This document shows positions 1-12,929 of a stretch of 64,000 nt of DNA, piece after piece. Positions within the stretch are counted from its first letter, which is position 1. Every line of letters starts with the position of its first letter. This stretch comes from Microcebus murinus (Eukaryota > Chordata > Mammalia > Primates > Cheirogaleidae), in contig NC_134129.1 in assembly GCF_040939455.1 (NCBI RefSeq), positions 17,618,001 to 17,682,000 of the forward strand, in the 5' to 3' direction. A program made the translations under genes and the position numbers. The notes under the pieces are model-generated. The model was not told the DNA's origin. It worked only from the letters and a program-made list of their open reading frames with translations, and searched no databases.

Positions 1-72
1 GCTTCAAGGGATCTTCCAGCCTTGGTCTCCCAGACTACTGAGATCTTAGGCATGAGCCATCAAGCCTGGCCC
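1..72 (-). mobile_element. Alu, 5' end only (cut by window edge)
   Basis: The antisense Alu left-arm end ('ggtctcccagactactgaga ... gcctggcc'); the rest lies before the window. Confidence 0.7.
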
Positions 73-75
73 CAT

Positions 76-1330
76 TTCATATTCTGATTATATTAAAGAA
101 TGTGAAGTTGGATAGTTGCTTTATTTTTCTGGCTTTTCTCATTAAATAAGTGTCTTGCATGTAGCTCCTAATAAATATTTGTCAATTGAAATATTTGTCT
201 AGTTTAAGAATGCGTTTGCTCACATGAGAAGCAGTGTGTAATTTGTTCTATTTAGCTTTGCTACTATGGGTAATAGTAGCAAAGCTAAATAGTAAATAGA
301 TGAGCTTTACTGCTAGGTATGGCTGAAATAGTTTCAATTTTCTCTCGGGTTAGAAATGGGAGAAACGAGGGAAAAACAGGAGTTACCCTTCTTAATTTCA
401 GAGACAGAAAGACAAAAAAAAAAGTATTAACACTGATTTAGAGAGAAGGAGACTTCTAAACACTCATCCTTCATTGAGATCTAAAATCCTGGTTTTGTAA
501 TTAATTTGAAGACCATTTTCTTAATTTAGCAAGTACTTAAGTGCTTCATTTCAATGCTAAGTTTTCCACAGAGTGAATTAAATTGATTCAAGCCCACTAT
601 TGTATGGCTTCATCATCTAAGACAAAGAACATATCAACAAGCATAAATGAAGAAACAATAAACAGACAAGTGATTAATTGATTGATTGATTGATAAACTA
701 TCATTCTACAGCAATCAGTCAGAGAGAAATGATAGGGTAAGCTTACTCTGGTGTCAAAAACCCTTGACCACTGATTTATCTCCTGCAAGATAAGTGTATA
801 TGACTTATGACTTCCTCAACCACAGAAATCTGGCTAACCACAATTTCAAATTCATGTACAAATCCAATAAAAAAAATATCAGAAATGGTTATGGGGGAGT
901 TATTGGCTCATTTAATCCTTGATCTTTTAATCAGTGCATTTTACTGCCTTGGAATTTTTTTTAAAAAGTAGCTACAAGTGTTCTAAGTTTTTTTTTTTTT
1001 TTTTTAATTCACACAGACTCAAAATACGTCCCATTCCCTCCAGCCAGGAAAAACATCAACAATATCCCACTTGCAACCTTGCCATGATACGCTCTTTAAA
1101 AATCAGAAAATGAAAAATGAAGAGCCATATTTAAAAAATTATTTCAAATTCATCACTGCCAGGAATTTAAATTGTTCACCTTGATACTGATTGTTGTGAA
1201 CACATGAATATTGTTTTCAAAATTGCCTTTTAGAAAGAGATACCAATGTTTTTCTCAAGAAAAACAGTCTAAACCTTACCATTAGACTGTTTTCCTTACC
1301 ATCATATGCATAATTTATTAAAATTAACAA
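76..1330. other. No gene seen; AT-rich intergenic DNA
   Basis: Unique-looking sequence apart from the hairpin at 248-292, a (GATT)n run near 672-691 and a T tract at 990-1005. No supported coding region. Confidence 0.7.
248..292. repeat. Perfect 19-bp inverted repeat with 7-nt loop
   Basis: Arm 248-266 (ctatttagctttgctacta) is exactly complementary to 274-292, with the loop tgggtaa. No repeat family is recognised around it. Confidence 0.95.
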
Positions 1331-1667
1331 TTTTTTTTTTGAGACAGAGTCTTACTTTGTTGCCTGGGCTAGAGTGCCGTGGCGTTAGCCTAGCTCACAG
1401 CAACCTCCAACTCCTGGGCTCAACCGATCCTCCTGCCTCAGCCTCCCAAGTAGCTGGGACTACAGGCATGTGCCACCGTGCCCGGCTAATTTTTTCTATA
1501 TTTTCAGTTTCTATATTTTCAGTTGGCCAATTAATTTCTTTCTCTTTTTAGGAGAGACGGGGTCTTGGTCTTGCTCAGGCTGGTTTTGAACCCCTGACAT
1601 TGAGCTATCCTCCCTCCTTGGCCTCCCAGAGTGCTAGGATGACAGGCATGAGCCAGTATGCCTGGCC
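1331..1667 (-). mobile_element. Alu
   Basis: Complete antisense dimer with the lemur-type linker; ends 'gcctggcc'. Confidence 0.95.
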
Positions 1668-1690
1668 AGAAAAATACTCTTGACACAGTA

Positions 1691-1994
1691 TTTTTTTTTT
1701 TTTTTTTGAAACAGAGTCTCACTCTGTTGCCCTGACTAGAGTGCTGTGGCATCAGCCTGGCTCACAGCAACCTCCAACTCCTGGGCTCAAGCGATCCTCC
1801 TGCCTCAGCCTCCCGAGTAGCTAGGACTACAGGCATGAGCCACTATGCCCAGCTAATTTTTTGTATATTTATTTTTAGTTGGCCAATTAATTTCTTTCTA
1901 TTTATAGTAGAGACGGGGGTCTCGCTCTTGCTCAGGCTGGTTTCCAACTCCTGACCTTGAGCGATCCTCCCGCCTCGGCCTCCCAGAGTGCTAG
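1691..1994 (-). mobile_element. Alu, 5'-truncated
   Basis: Perfect duplication ttgacacagta at 1680-1690 and 1995-2005. The element lacks its first 30 or so bases, so truncation happened at insertion. Confidence 0.95.
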
Positions 1995-2273
1995 TTGACA
2001 CAGTAATGATGATAGATATTGCTAAGGAACTGAATAAAGGAAGTGGCTGGGGAGACAGCCAGCCTCAGGGACAGTGCACGGCACCAGCCAGGGAGCAGGT
2101 GTGGCTGCCTGCATCAGGACTACAACTTTTTGGAGAGGCTCTAGTGACTAGTCCCTTCCTCTAGTGATCCATCAGAAGTAAAAAGAGAAATATAGCAAAG
2201 TACCGTATTTCCCCGAAAATAAGACAGGGGCTTATATTTATTTTTCCTCAAGAAGACACCCTAGGGCTTATTT

Positions 2274-2558
2274 TCAGGGAATATATGTGTGTGTTTTTTT
2301 TAAGGATGGTACAACCATCTCCATTGATTCAAATAGAGTGAAGTCGTCTTCTTCTGGAACATCATCCTCACTCTCCAAACCCCGAATCCCACCCTGAATG
2401 TCTTGCGACTCTGTTTCCTTTAGAACCTCTGGCCCCGATCTCTCCTGTGGAGCACTAGAGCTCTCACGGGGCGGATGGGAAGGGCTGCTCGTGTTCTTTC
2501 CCGCTCGGAAACGACACACATGGGTTGTGCAGATGCGCTGCGCAGCCACGCCCGTCAC
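2274..2558 (-). pseudogene. Acidic transposon-encoded ORF remnant, copy 1
   Basis: A 94-codon frame on the minus strand inside the TA-flanked element. It shares about four fifths of its residues with the frame at 27355-27594, including a glutamate/aspartate-rich tail (GLESEDDVPEEDDFTLFESM). It resembles the acidic C-terminal tail of some transposases, and I infer a transposase-gene remnant. No catalytic motif is visible. Confidence 0.4.
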
Positions 2559-2910
2559 TAGGGCTGATTTTCATAGCCACGCCCATCACCAGGGCTGATT
2601 TTCATAGCCACACCCATCACCAGGGCTGATTTTCATAGCCACGCCCATCACCAGGGCTGATTTTCATAGCCTCGCCCATCACTGGGGCTGATTTTCATAG
2701 CCACGCCCACCACTAGGGCTGATTTTCATGGCCACGCCCATCACTAGGGCTGATTTTCATAGCCACGCCCACCACAGGACTGGTTTTTATAGCCACGCCC
2801 ACCACCAGGGCTGATTTTCATAGCCACGCCTATCACAAGGGCTGATTTTCATAGCCACGCCCACCGCTAGGGCTGATTTTCATAGCCACGCCCATCACTA
2901 GGGCTGATTT
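2545..2910. repeat. 31-bp tandem array, 12 units (CACCC/KLF-like sites)
   Basis: The unit is about 31 bp and reads 'tagccacgcccatcac' + 'tagggctgatttt'. Twelve units are counted, ten of them with GCCACGCC or GCCACACC. The minus strand of the core reads GGGCGTGGC, the form bound by KLF-type zinc fingers. The array lies inside the TA-flanked transposon. Confidence 0.9.
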
Positions 2911-3614
2911 TAGGGGTGGGGCTTCTATTGTGCACATGCTTAGACATCCTGCTAGGGCTTATTGTACGGGGAGGTCTTATTTTCCGGCATATACGGGAGT
3001 AGAAGACAACTCAATAAACGACTCATAAGCCAGCAAGCACCATCTAGTGGCAAGAAGGTGACTTCCCCTGTGCAGCCTGGTTCCCATCAGGCCAGGGTCT
3101 GGTAACCAGTCCCACAGCCTGGGGCTTGGGGACCCCAGGTCTAGGGGATGCAGATAGCAGAATTGTGTGACTGGTCCAAACAATTCTAACTCCACATGAC
3201 AGAGTGTTTGCTATTTTTACGTGTAGTGGGAATAATTTTCAAAACACGGCTGTATTCTTTAAATAGTCTTTTTCACACCCCATATTGCCTTTGCACACGG
3301 CCCGAAATAAAACAGAATTTAGAGTATAGTTTCTATACTACACAGCTAGGGGCAGCTAGTTGACAGTTAGGAGCTTGGGAAGCTTGGATTGTAAAATCGC
3401 AGAAGGACTTGCCAGGAGAAAGAGGGGGAGATGGAGCGGATCATCAAACGAAGCGGTCTTCAGCCTCCAGTCTACACCTCTGTCTGGTTTCAGCAACGGC
3501 CCAGAGGAGAGGCGGTTCCGACCAACGGGAATCTGACATGCCTCTGTTCCAGCTGCGGCCTCTGTTCTAAGACGGGGCAGTCAACCTGTCGTCTGGAAGT
3601 TACTGTAATGACTA

Positions 3615-3902
3615 CTTTTTTGAGACAGAGTCTCGCTTTGTTGCCCAGGCTAGAGTGAGTGCCGTGGCGTCAGCCTCGCTCACAGCAACCTCCAACTCCT
3701 GGGCTCAACTGATCCTCCTGCCTCAGCCTCCCGAGTAGCTGGGACTACAGGCATGCGCCACCGTGCCCGGCTAATTTTTTTCTATATATTTTTAGTTATC
3801 TAATTAGTTTCTTTCTATTTTTAGTAAAGACGGGGTCTCGCTCTTGCTTAGGTTGGCTTTCAACTCCTGACCTTGAGCGATGATCCTCCCGCCTCGGCCT
3901 CC
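3615..3902 (-). mobile_element. Alu, 5'-truncated
   Basis: Antisense dimer ending inside the left arm. Both flanks carry a diverged copy of the same roughly 45-bp sequence. Confidence 0.93.
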
Positions 3903-4203
3903 TATTCTAAGGGTAATCAACCCCTCATCTGGAGGTTACTGTAATATCTTGAGGAGGTCGTGGGCAGTGTTAGGATCAACTCAGGAATCTCATTCAGTAT
4001 AAGATGACCAGGGATCTCTTCATACCACGAACTCAGGCTGTGGAAACCCTGATGGCAGTGTTTCCCAAAGTGCGATGCCTGGGGGTATGTAAGGCAAGGT
4101 CATTTTCCCTGCCCGTTAGGACCATGCTGCCCTCTGGCCACACTGCAGTAGGGGGCCACCAGCCACATTTGTCTACTGAGTACTCCAGAGCGGCTAATCC
4201 AAA

Positions 4204-4541
4204 GGCCAGGCACAGTGGCTCACGCCTGTCATCCTAGCACTCTGGGAGGCCAAGGCAGGAGGATTGCTCAAGGTCAGGAGTTCGAAACCAGCCTGAGCAA
4301 GAGCAAGACCTTGTCTCTACTGAAAATAGAAAGAAATTAATTGGCCAACTAAAAATATATACAGAAAAAGTTAGCCGGGCATGGTGGCGCATGCCTGTAG
4401 TCCCAGCTACTTGGGAGGCTGAGGCAGGAGGATCGCTTGAGCCCAGGAGTGTGAGGTTGCTGTGAGCGAGGCTGGCGCCACGGCACTCACTCTAGCCTGG
4501 GCGACAGAGTGAGACTCTGTCTCAAAAACAAAACAAAGAAA
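4204..4541 (+). mobile_element. Alu
   Basis: Sense dimer with a CA-containing A tail; its 3' flank recurs after the Alu at 5660. Confidence 0.95.
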
Positions 4542-4654
4542 ACCTAGCAATCACTATAATTCTGTTCTCCATTTCTGCCTGTGTCAGGCAGCCCCAATTT
4601 CCCCATGGCCTTTGTCCCCACTGTTGTTCAGAGGCCAAGACAAAACTTGAACTA

Positions 4655-4992
4655 GGCCGGGCGTGGTGGCTCACGCCTGTAATCCTAGCACTTTGGGAGG
4701 CCGAGGCGGGCGGATTGCTCAAGGTCTGGAGTTCGAAACCAGCCTGAGCGAGACCCCGTCTCTACCAAAAATAGAAATAAATTAATTGACGAACTAAAAA
4801 TATATATACAAAAAATTAGCCGGGCATGGTGGCGCATGCCTGTAGTCCCAGCTACTCGGGAGGCTGAGGCAGAAGGATCGCTGAGTCCCGGAGATTGAGG
4901 TTGCTGTGAGCTAGGCTGATGCCACGGCACTCACTCTAGCCTGGGCAACAGAGTGAGACTCTGTCTCAAAAAAAACAAAAACAAAAACAAAA
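4655..4992 (+). mobile_element. Alu
   Basis: Duplication aaaacttgaacta at 4642-4654 and 4993-5005. Confidence 0.96.
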
Positions 4993-5289
4993 AAAACTTG
5001 AACTAAAGAATCCTGGCTTGTTTTGGTGTCACGCTGTGTTGCGGATGAGATGAAATAACATGCAATATTAGAAAAACAAGTGAACTGGGTCTAATGAATG
5101 GACTCTGAGATAGAGCAACGGGCATTGCAACACATGCAGTACACGGCTCTGCCTGAAGGGGGCAGCAGCCGCCGGTGCGCAGCCAGGAGTTGCCAGGTAG
5201 GAATGCCAATGCGAATTTCAAGGAAGGCTGAAAACGCCTGAGTGCGTGAAGTTGTCTGATTATTAGCATCGTGCTCAAGATCACAGATT

Positions 5290-5520
5290 TCTGGAACCGG
5301 GCAGCCTGAATTTGCATCACAGCCCTACCGATTATTAACTATGGGATCTTAAGCAGGTCACCTAACCATTCTCTGACTCAGTTTTCTCATCTGTAGAATG
5401 GCACTAATGATTACACCTATCTCAGGTGTCCCTATCTCATAGGGTTGCTGTGAGGATTAAATGGATCAAGTGCTTAGGATCATACTTGGCACTAAGCACT
5501 CAATAAAGGCTTGCTATTGT
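5290..5520 (+). mobile_element. MIR SINE
   Basis: 'gaccg'-type core followed by 'cctaaccattctctgactca', 'ttttctcatctgtagaatgg' and 'gttgctgtgaggattaaatg', the typical MIR order. Confidence 0.8.
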
Positions 5521-5539
5521 CTTTATTAGCTATCAAGTT

Positions 5540-6331
<792 letters not shown>

Positions 6332-6514
6332 TTTTTTGTGTAAGTAGCTGGGACTACAGACATGTGCCACCACATCTGGGAAATTTTTTCTATTTTGAGT
6401 AGAGACGGGATCTTGCTCTTGCTCAGGCTGGTCTCGAACTCCCGACCTCAAGCGATCCTCCCACCTTGGCCTCCCAGAGTGCTAGGATTACAGGCCTGAG
6501 CCAATTCATCTGGG
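6332..6514 (-). mobile_element. Alu fragment
   Basis: Antisense left arm plus part of the linker; the right arm is missing after a T run. Confidence 0.88.
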
Positions 6515-6879
6515 CCTACTTCTGTGCCTTCCTTTCTTGGCTCTATAATTTAAAAAATTTTCACTTACTATCAAGCCAACATAAAAACATTGCACAGGAA
6601 ACATTTTTATAAGTACATTTTCTAGAAGCTAAAGTCCAGCACCAAACCCCAACCCCTGCCCTGTCAGTCAGATTCTGGTGTCCAAATGAAAAGGAAGTCA
6701 TGTAGTCTGCTAAAAGAAGTGTTAACTTTCCTAACAAAAAAGCATGTATTTTGATTGCTTTCCTAGTTTTTATAAGTATATATGTAAATAACTTAATGAG
6801 CTCAGACAAGAGCCTGGCATGTAGGAATCAATGACTAATAATAATAATAGGAATAAGCATAATTCCTATTTTCAACCCT

Positions 6880-7095
6880 ACAATTTTTTCCCCACATAGT
6901 TTCTCTTTAGTTTTAATCATAGGGTACACAAAGCATTGTATTCTGCTTTTTAAAACATAATCTTGTTCATGAGTTTTCTTTCCCCTCTCTATTTTAATAT
7001 AGATAACTTTTAGTGGCAGCCTGACATTCCATACTATTGATATATTTTATTTACACATTTCCCCACTATTGGACGTTTATTTTATTACTATAAGT
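6880..7095 (-). mobile_element. Diverged antisense L1-like fragment
   Basis: Phrases such as 'gacattccatactattgata' and 'cccactattggacgttta' resemble the antisense L1 segment around 'ggctgcatagtattccat'. Low similarity. Confidence 0.4.
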
Positions 7096-7097
7096 CA

Positions 7098-7731
7098 CTG
7101 TCAGGTTTTAGTCTGAAAATGTCTGCTCTTGGCATGCCCACGATGGAAGAACGACCAGGTGCACCAAAGTAAGGCGAGCAAGAGGTGAAATTTATTGAGG
7201 GGGAGCAAGATAGGATTGCAATAGGATTTTAGGGCAAGAGCAAGATATAGCTTTACATGCACCACAAGTGACAACAGCACCCCTTACTGCAGAGGAAAAA
7301 GAGAGTTTGGCTGTGATCTGCGACTTGTTTTATAGTGCCACATTGGGACCTCCCTAAAGGTCCCAATGGAACCCCTAAGCTAAACCCCCTAGGCTGAAAG
7401 GTCACCATGGAACCCCTTTGATTGGACAGTTGGGAGTCACATGACCTGAGTCTTAACTAGGCATGCAGGTTGCTGTAGGTCAATTTCCAGAGTCTATGGT
7501 ACGCATGCGCTTGGCCCATGGGCTAGAGAGCCCTCTGCATTCTGGCACGCCAAGCTCTGATTGGCAGATTCATAGGGTGCTCCTTCTTCTGCCAAGTATA
7601 GTGTAGTTCCTGGAGACAGCCTTAGGTGGGGCAGGACCAAGATGGGGGCAACAGCACCCACTCTTGTTCCTAGGAGACCCAGAATGCCTTGGTATGCACC
7701 TAACATAATGATCTTATAAACATACTTAACA
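7098..7731 (-). mobile_element. LTR-like block, probable solo LTR
   Basis: Read on the minus strand, the block starts TGTT and ends ACA. It has a TATA-like TATAAAAC near 7330 and a CAATAAA signal near 7194. This order (TATA, then polyadenylation signal) fits a solo retroviral-type LTR. No internal coding region or clear target duplication is seen. The family is not recognised. Confidence 0.45.
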
Positions 7732-7736
7732 TACTT

Positions 7737-7737
<1 letters not shown>

Positions 7738-7787
<50 letters not shown>

Positions 7788-8122
7788 TTTTTTGAGACAG
7801 AGTCTCACTCTGTTGCCCGGGCTAGAGTGAGTGCTGTGGCGTCAGCCTTAACTCACAACAACCTCCAACTTCTGGGCTCAAGCGATCCTCCTGCCTCAGC
7901 CTCCCCCGAGTAGCTGGGACTACAAGGCATGCGCCACCATGCCCGGCTCATTTTTTCTATATATACTTTTAGTTGGCCAATTAATTTCTTTCTATTTTTT
8001 ATAATAGAGACAGGGTCTCACTCTTGCCCAGGCTGGTCTCGAACTCCTGACCTTGAGTGATCCTCCCACCTCGGCCTCCCAGAGTGCTAGGATTACAGGC
8101 GTGAGCCACTGCGCCCCGCCTG
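7738..8122 (-). mobile_element. Alu with (ATTT)n tail
   Basis: Antisense dimer whose tail has become a 13-14 unit ATTT microsatellite (7738-7790). Confidence 0.95.
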
Positions 8123-9515
8123 GGCCAGGTCCCTTTTGGGCAGAAAGAAGGTTATAAAAGGAAGCCAAAAACCTGCGGAAAAGACTGCAAGAGGCTCCAT
8201 ATATTAATATAAACACTACTTTATTTCTAAACCTTCCGGGTTGAATCTCTATGTCTTCTTTTGCACCATGTGGAATCTACATGCAAATTAAAAAAGAGGC
8301 ATTTTCTTTCTCTCAAGGAACTGAAATTATGTCAACCTGATATTGATCACCCATCCAAACTTACAAATTTTTTAGAAGCCATAGGGATAATGTGTAAAAA
8401 AGGAGATTCCTGTCCCAACAAGTTTACATAAATGCTCTTTTTTCCTGTATCTCAATTTTGCTAAAATAAAGAGATACTTATATTGTTTGAGTCTTCTCCT
8501 TCTAGGCAGGGGGAGAAATTTTTTTATGTTCGCCATGAAATTCCTGTTTTTGGTGAGGGACCCATGTTAAGTTATGGAGGCCCAAAACTTTGTATTGTGC
8601 TTTCACCTAAAAAAATAATGAGAAGAAAAAAAAACTAAAGACCAACCTTTTTATTTTTAGCCAACCACATCCTGAGTTCAGTTTTTATATCTTTTCCTTG
8701 AGATAGTTGAAGTCCTCTAATGGTCCCTTTTCTGCCTCTGTCTCTCTCTTTTTATCCACACCCCTCTGAAAACAGTCGCCAATGTTCTATAGTACATGAT
8801 TTGTGGATGATATGATGATCCAGCCGCCTCCTTTTAACTGTTTGATACTGCAATGAATGCCTTCTTCCAGAAATGGCATAGCATTATGGAAATTACCAAT
8901 TATTACTAAGAATTATGTTGATCTAGGGGTTTTGTTTGCAGATCTATCTTCTCTTGTTTTTCTGAGAGTCAGGAAGGACTGTGTAGACGGGTTTTTTTTT
9001 TTCTCTCTTTTAATTTTAAACTTTACAAAGCAGTTATGTGACGTCTGGGTTTTTCTGTCTTTTGGAACTTCATAAATGTTGAAGAGTCTTATTTCCATTA
9101 AGTCATGAATATGAGCTGCCAGAGTCACTCAGCCAAGAACAGGCAGAATGCATTGGAAATTGGTTCTTCTCATCTCCACGGTATTATCATTTAATCCCTT
9201 AAGGCAGCGGCTCTTACCATTTGGGAATCAGTCAGTATGATAAAAGCTCCCAGCTCTCTCGCTTAAAAATATATGTATGTGAACATTTCTCTTGGGAGCA
9301 AATTAACTTTATTACTATAATGACATAACTCTCTCTCTCTCTCCCACCCCCACACACAATTTCTTCGCTTACCATTTCAGATGGTTCATGATTCCAACCC
9401 CTCCAAGACCATCTGCACCTGGGGAAATCATGTTAAACAGTCAAACAAACGTCTGCATGGATAACAGGCAGGAGACTTTGGAGTTGGGAGGAAATAGCAG
9501 CTAACAAAAAAGAGA
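8123..9515. other. No gene seen
   Basis: Mostly AT-rich unique sequence with short T and CT runs. The frames at 8857-9128 lack codon character and overlap on both strands. Confidence 0.7.
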
Positions 9516-9861
<346 letters not shown>

Positions 9862-10316
9862 GAGAGATTTTACTAGACTCATTCAGAACACGGTTCATTA
9901 TAGTCGAGGAGCAAAGGAAGATCTGGAATACTCACTGGAGCAAAAGAGGATTTGGAATCAGAAGGCCCTGGTCCAAATCTGTGCTCTCTTTCCATTCCCC
10001 CCACCCCCCTTTTTTTTCCCCTTAACTAATTGTCTCACTTTAGGAAAATCATTATTAAAATCCCTCTGACCTTCTTTTTTTTTTTTTTTTTTTTTCTCCC
10101 TGTCAAATGAAATCTTGTCACACGTCTCCTCGGGTTTGTGACAGCGATCACAGGAGAACTAGCACAGGAAGGCACTACTTCTAAGTCCCCAACCAGCGTG
10201 AGCTGTGACAGCCATTCATGTCCTAGCCATTCCTTAAGCTTCATCTTTGGGTTGGCCCAGCCTGTCACATCCTTTAGGTCTCAGTGCCAGCTGTCACCGC
10301 AGAGAAGCCTCCAGGG

Positions 10317-10526
10317 CAGGGGTCCCCGAAGTTTTTAAACAGGGGGCCCAGGTCACTGTCCCCCAGACCGTTGGAGAGTGGGGCGCCCATTCCACGCATG
10401 CGCACTGCGGGCCCGGGACCAGTGGGCTGCTAAGCAGGACAGGCAGCGGCGGCAAAAACACCCAGGATAAATGTCCCCGGCGGCAGGCTGCGTGTGGCCC
10501 TCAGGGCCGTAGTTTGAGGACCCCTG
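10317..10526. mobile_element. hAT-type short DNA element, copy A
   Basis: Ends 'caggggtcc...' and '...ggacccctg' form short terminal inverted repeats. A perfect 8-bp target duplication (ctccaggg) lies at 10309-10316 and 10527-10534. The interior (gctgctaagcaggacaggca, cggcggcaaaaacacc) is shared with the copies at 25955, 37138 and 61860. An 8-bp duplication and CAGGG termini are hallmarks of hAT elements. Confidence 0.88.
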
Positions 10527-10984
10527 CTCCAGGGCCACCACATCTCAAGCCGACCTTCTCTCTGTCCCCTTCACGCTCCTGTCCCCAGCCCTGCTGCAGT
10601 TTTCATCCAGACCCTTCTCACCTGTGCAATGTTTTCAGTTTTCACTGGATGATGTCGCAATGTCACAAGCCGGTTCCTTCCTGCTCGCCTGCCTGCTGTC
10701 ACGAGGCCCTGGACTCCGTGACAACCTGCAGCCCTCTGGAAAGACGCTTGGAAGACGAAAGAGGGCAGAGTGCCCAGACGCCCGCGCCCCCTGCCTGAGT
10801 CGCTGCGTTCCTTCCAGCCTGAGCGGCCCTGGTCCTTTCTCCTGAGCTTGCAGCTGGCATCTGGTGGGGTGAGTGACCTCGCTTCTGGGATCTACGGCCA
10901 GAGGCACTCTCGCAGCCTGGCTCTGATGCCATTTTGCACGTCCCGAATCTTCGCCACCTGGAGATAAACTGTGAACTGAAATAT

Positions 10985-11020
10985 ATTTTTTAAATTTTTT
11001 TTGTCACCAAAACGTTTGTA
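10985..11020 (-). mobile_element. Short A-rich-tailed insertion (36 bp)
   Basis: Inserted between copies of tgaactgaaatat (10972-10984, 11021-11033). On the minus strand it reads 'cgttttggtgac' followed by an A-rich tail. Shortest member of the class described in the findings. Confidence 0.5.
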
Positions 11021-11036
11021 TGAACTGAAATATTTT

Positions 11037-11533
11037 TTTTGTTTGTTTTTGAGACAGAGTCTCGCTTTGTTGCCCAGGCTAGAGTGAGTGCCGTGGTGTT
11101 AGCCTGGCTCACAGCAACCTCCAACTCCTGGGCTCAAGCGATCCTCCTGCCTCAGCCTCCCGAGTAGCTGGGACTACAGGCATGCGCCACCGTGCCCGGC
11201 TAATTTTTTCTATATATTTTTAGTTGGGCAATTAATTTATTTCTATTTATAGTAGAGACGGGGTCTCGTTCTTGCTCAGGCTGGTTTCGAACTCCTGACT
11301 TCGAGTAATCCTCCTGCCTCAGCCTCCCGAGTAGCTGGGACTACAGGCAGGCACCACCACGCCTGGCTGATTTTTTCTATATATATTAGTTGGCCAATTA
11401 ATTTCTTTCTATTTATAGTAGAGACGGGGTCTGGCTCTTGCTCAGGCTAGTCTCGAACTCATGTCCTCGAGCAATCTTCCCGCCTTGGCCTCCCAGAGTG
11501 CTGGGATCACAGGCGTGAGCCACCGGCCCGGCC
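11037..11533 (-). mobile_element. Trimeric Alu
   Basis: About 500 bp with one extra monomer-sized block (second 'gatcctcctgcctcagc'-type start near 11308). One 16-bp duplication (tgaactgaaatatttt, 11021-11036 and 11534-11549) flanks the whole, so it inserted as a unit. Confidence 0.93.
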
Positions 11534-11640
11534 TGAACTGAAATATTTTAATACTTCCCTGGAGGGGTCGGATAGAACCTCATGGGTTGCAGGGCTCCGT
11601 CTATAGTCCTCACTAAGACTTCTGAGTAAAACTAACTTTA

Positions 11641-11724
11641 TTATTTTATTTTTTAAATTATTAGTTTTAAAATATTTTTTGTGATTTTTGTTTTCTTAAT
11701 TGGCCTCCTGGGCCAGAACTGCAA
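11641..11724 (-). mobile_element. Short A-rich-tailed insertion (84 bp)
   Basis: Perfect 14-bp target duplication taaaactaacttta (11627-11640, 11725-11738). Minus-strand head 'ttgcagttctggcccaggag', then about 50 nt of A-rich sequence. Confidence 0.65.
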
Positions 11725-11745
11725 TAAAACTAACTTTAATTCTTT

Positions 11746-12080
<335 letters not shown>

Positions 12081-12244
12081 TAACTTTAATTCTTTAAAAG
12101 CTTAATTTTTCCCCCCTTTAGTCAACCATCACTTTTATTGTCTTTCTCCCCATATTACAATAAAAGCTCTTTGAGGGTGGATCCCTTTTTTTGTAAGCCT
12201 GGAGCAGTTGGTGGCATAAAAGGACACATTTGGGTGAGTCGGGA

Positions 12245-12560
12245 CAGCAGGGGTTAAGAGCAGAGATGGCAGAGGATTTGTCGCCTTGCTTGTCAATTTA
12301 CTAGCTGGGTGACTTTGGGCAAGTTATTTAACTTCTCTGTGCCTCCCTTTCACCGTAGGTACAAACAGGGGGTTCTGATAATATAGACTTCACGGAAGTT
12401 TAAAAAAAAATTCTTTTTTTATTCTTTTATTTTTTTCCAAATTTATTTAATTTTTTTCTTTTTTATTTGATTTTTTTTTTATTAACCTGATAACGCGGTC
12501 ATTATACACAGAAGTTTTAATGCATGTAGAGTTCCCAGCACAATGCCTGCCACCCAGTGC
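12245..12560 (+). mobile_element. MIR SINE, interrupted
   Basis: 'ctagctgggtgactttgggc' and 'acttctctgtgcctcccttt' on the left, 'agttcccagcacaatgcctg' on the right. Split by the insertion at 12402-12506. Confidence 0.8.
12402..12506 (-). mobile_element. Short A-rich-tailed insertion (105 bp), within a MIR
   Basis: Flanked by cacggaagttt (12391-12401) and cacagaagttt (12507-12517). Minus-strand head 'gaccgcgttatcaggttaat', then a long A-rich tail. It splits a MIR at 12245-12560. Confidence 0.65.
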
Positions 12561-12929
12561 GTCTCATGTGAATGTTTTCTGCCACTCAAGGGATGAATGA
12601 CGTGTCAACAACACATCGCTGGCGACAGTGGCTCTCTCCGGGCTCCCTCGGGTTGGACAATGAACCGACTTATTCTTCTGGGAGAACTGGCCCGTCGGGT
12701 CCACGCGCAGCGCCACCCACCTGGCCCGCCAGGGCTTGGCCGAAGGGGAGGCGTGTCCGCGACTGCGACGGGGCGCCTGGTCACCGTGTCGCCCCCAGGT
12801 GGCACTGCTCGCGGGGCGAGGACCCCGGGCCCGGGGAGGCTCCGCGCTGCGTCCGGGAGCAGAGGGGACGCGCCCTGGGTCACCGCCCTGGGTCACCGCC
12901 GCGGGTGGCCTTGGAGTGGCTCGCCGGGC

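Larger units (their letters stand above)
2203..2996. mobile_element. TA-flanked DNA transposon, copy 1 (non-autonomous)
   Basis: The left end (ccgtatttccccgaaaataa) is the inverted counterpart of the right end (ttattttccggcatatacgg). The left end is preceded by TA. The interior shares its order and sequence with a second element at 27241-27815. That order is a 'gggcttattttcaggg' subterminal repeat, a conserved segment open on the minus strand (2274-2558), a 31-bp tandem array, then the right end. TA flanking suggests a Tc1/mariner-like or related cut-and-paste family, but I cannot name it. Confidence 0.75.

Noticed and set aside
10247..10798. 183-codon plus-strand frame
   Set aside because: Its first third is hAT copy A and several overlapping frames on both strands compete in the same GC-rich stretch.
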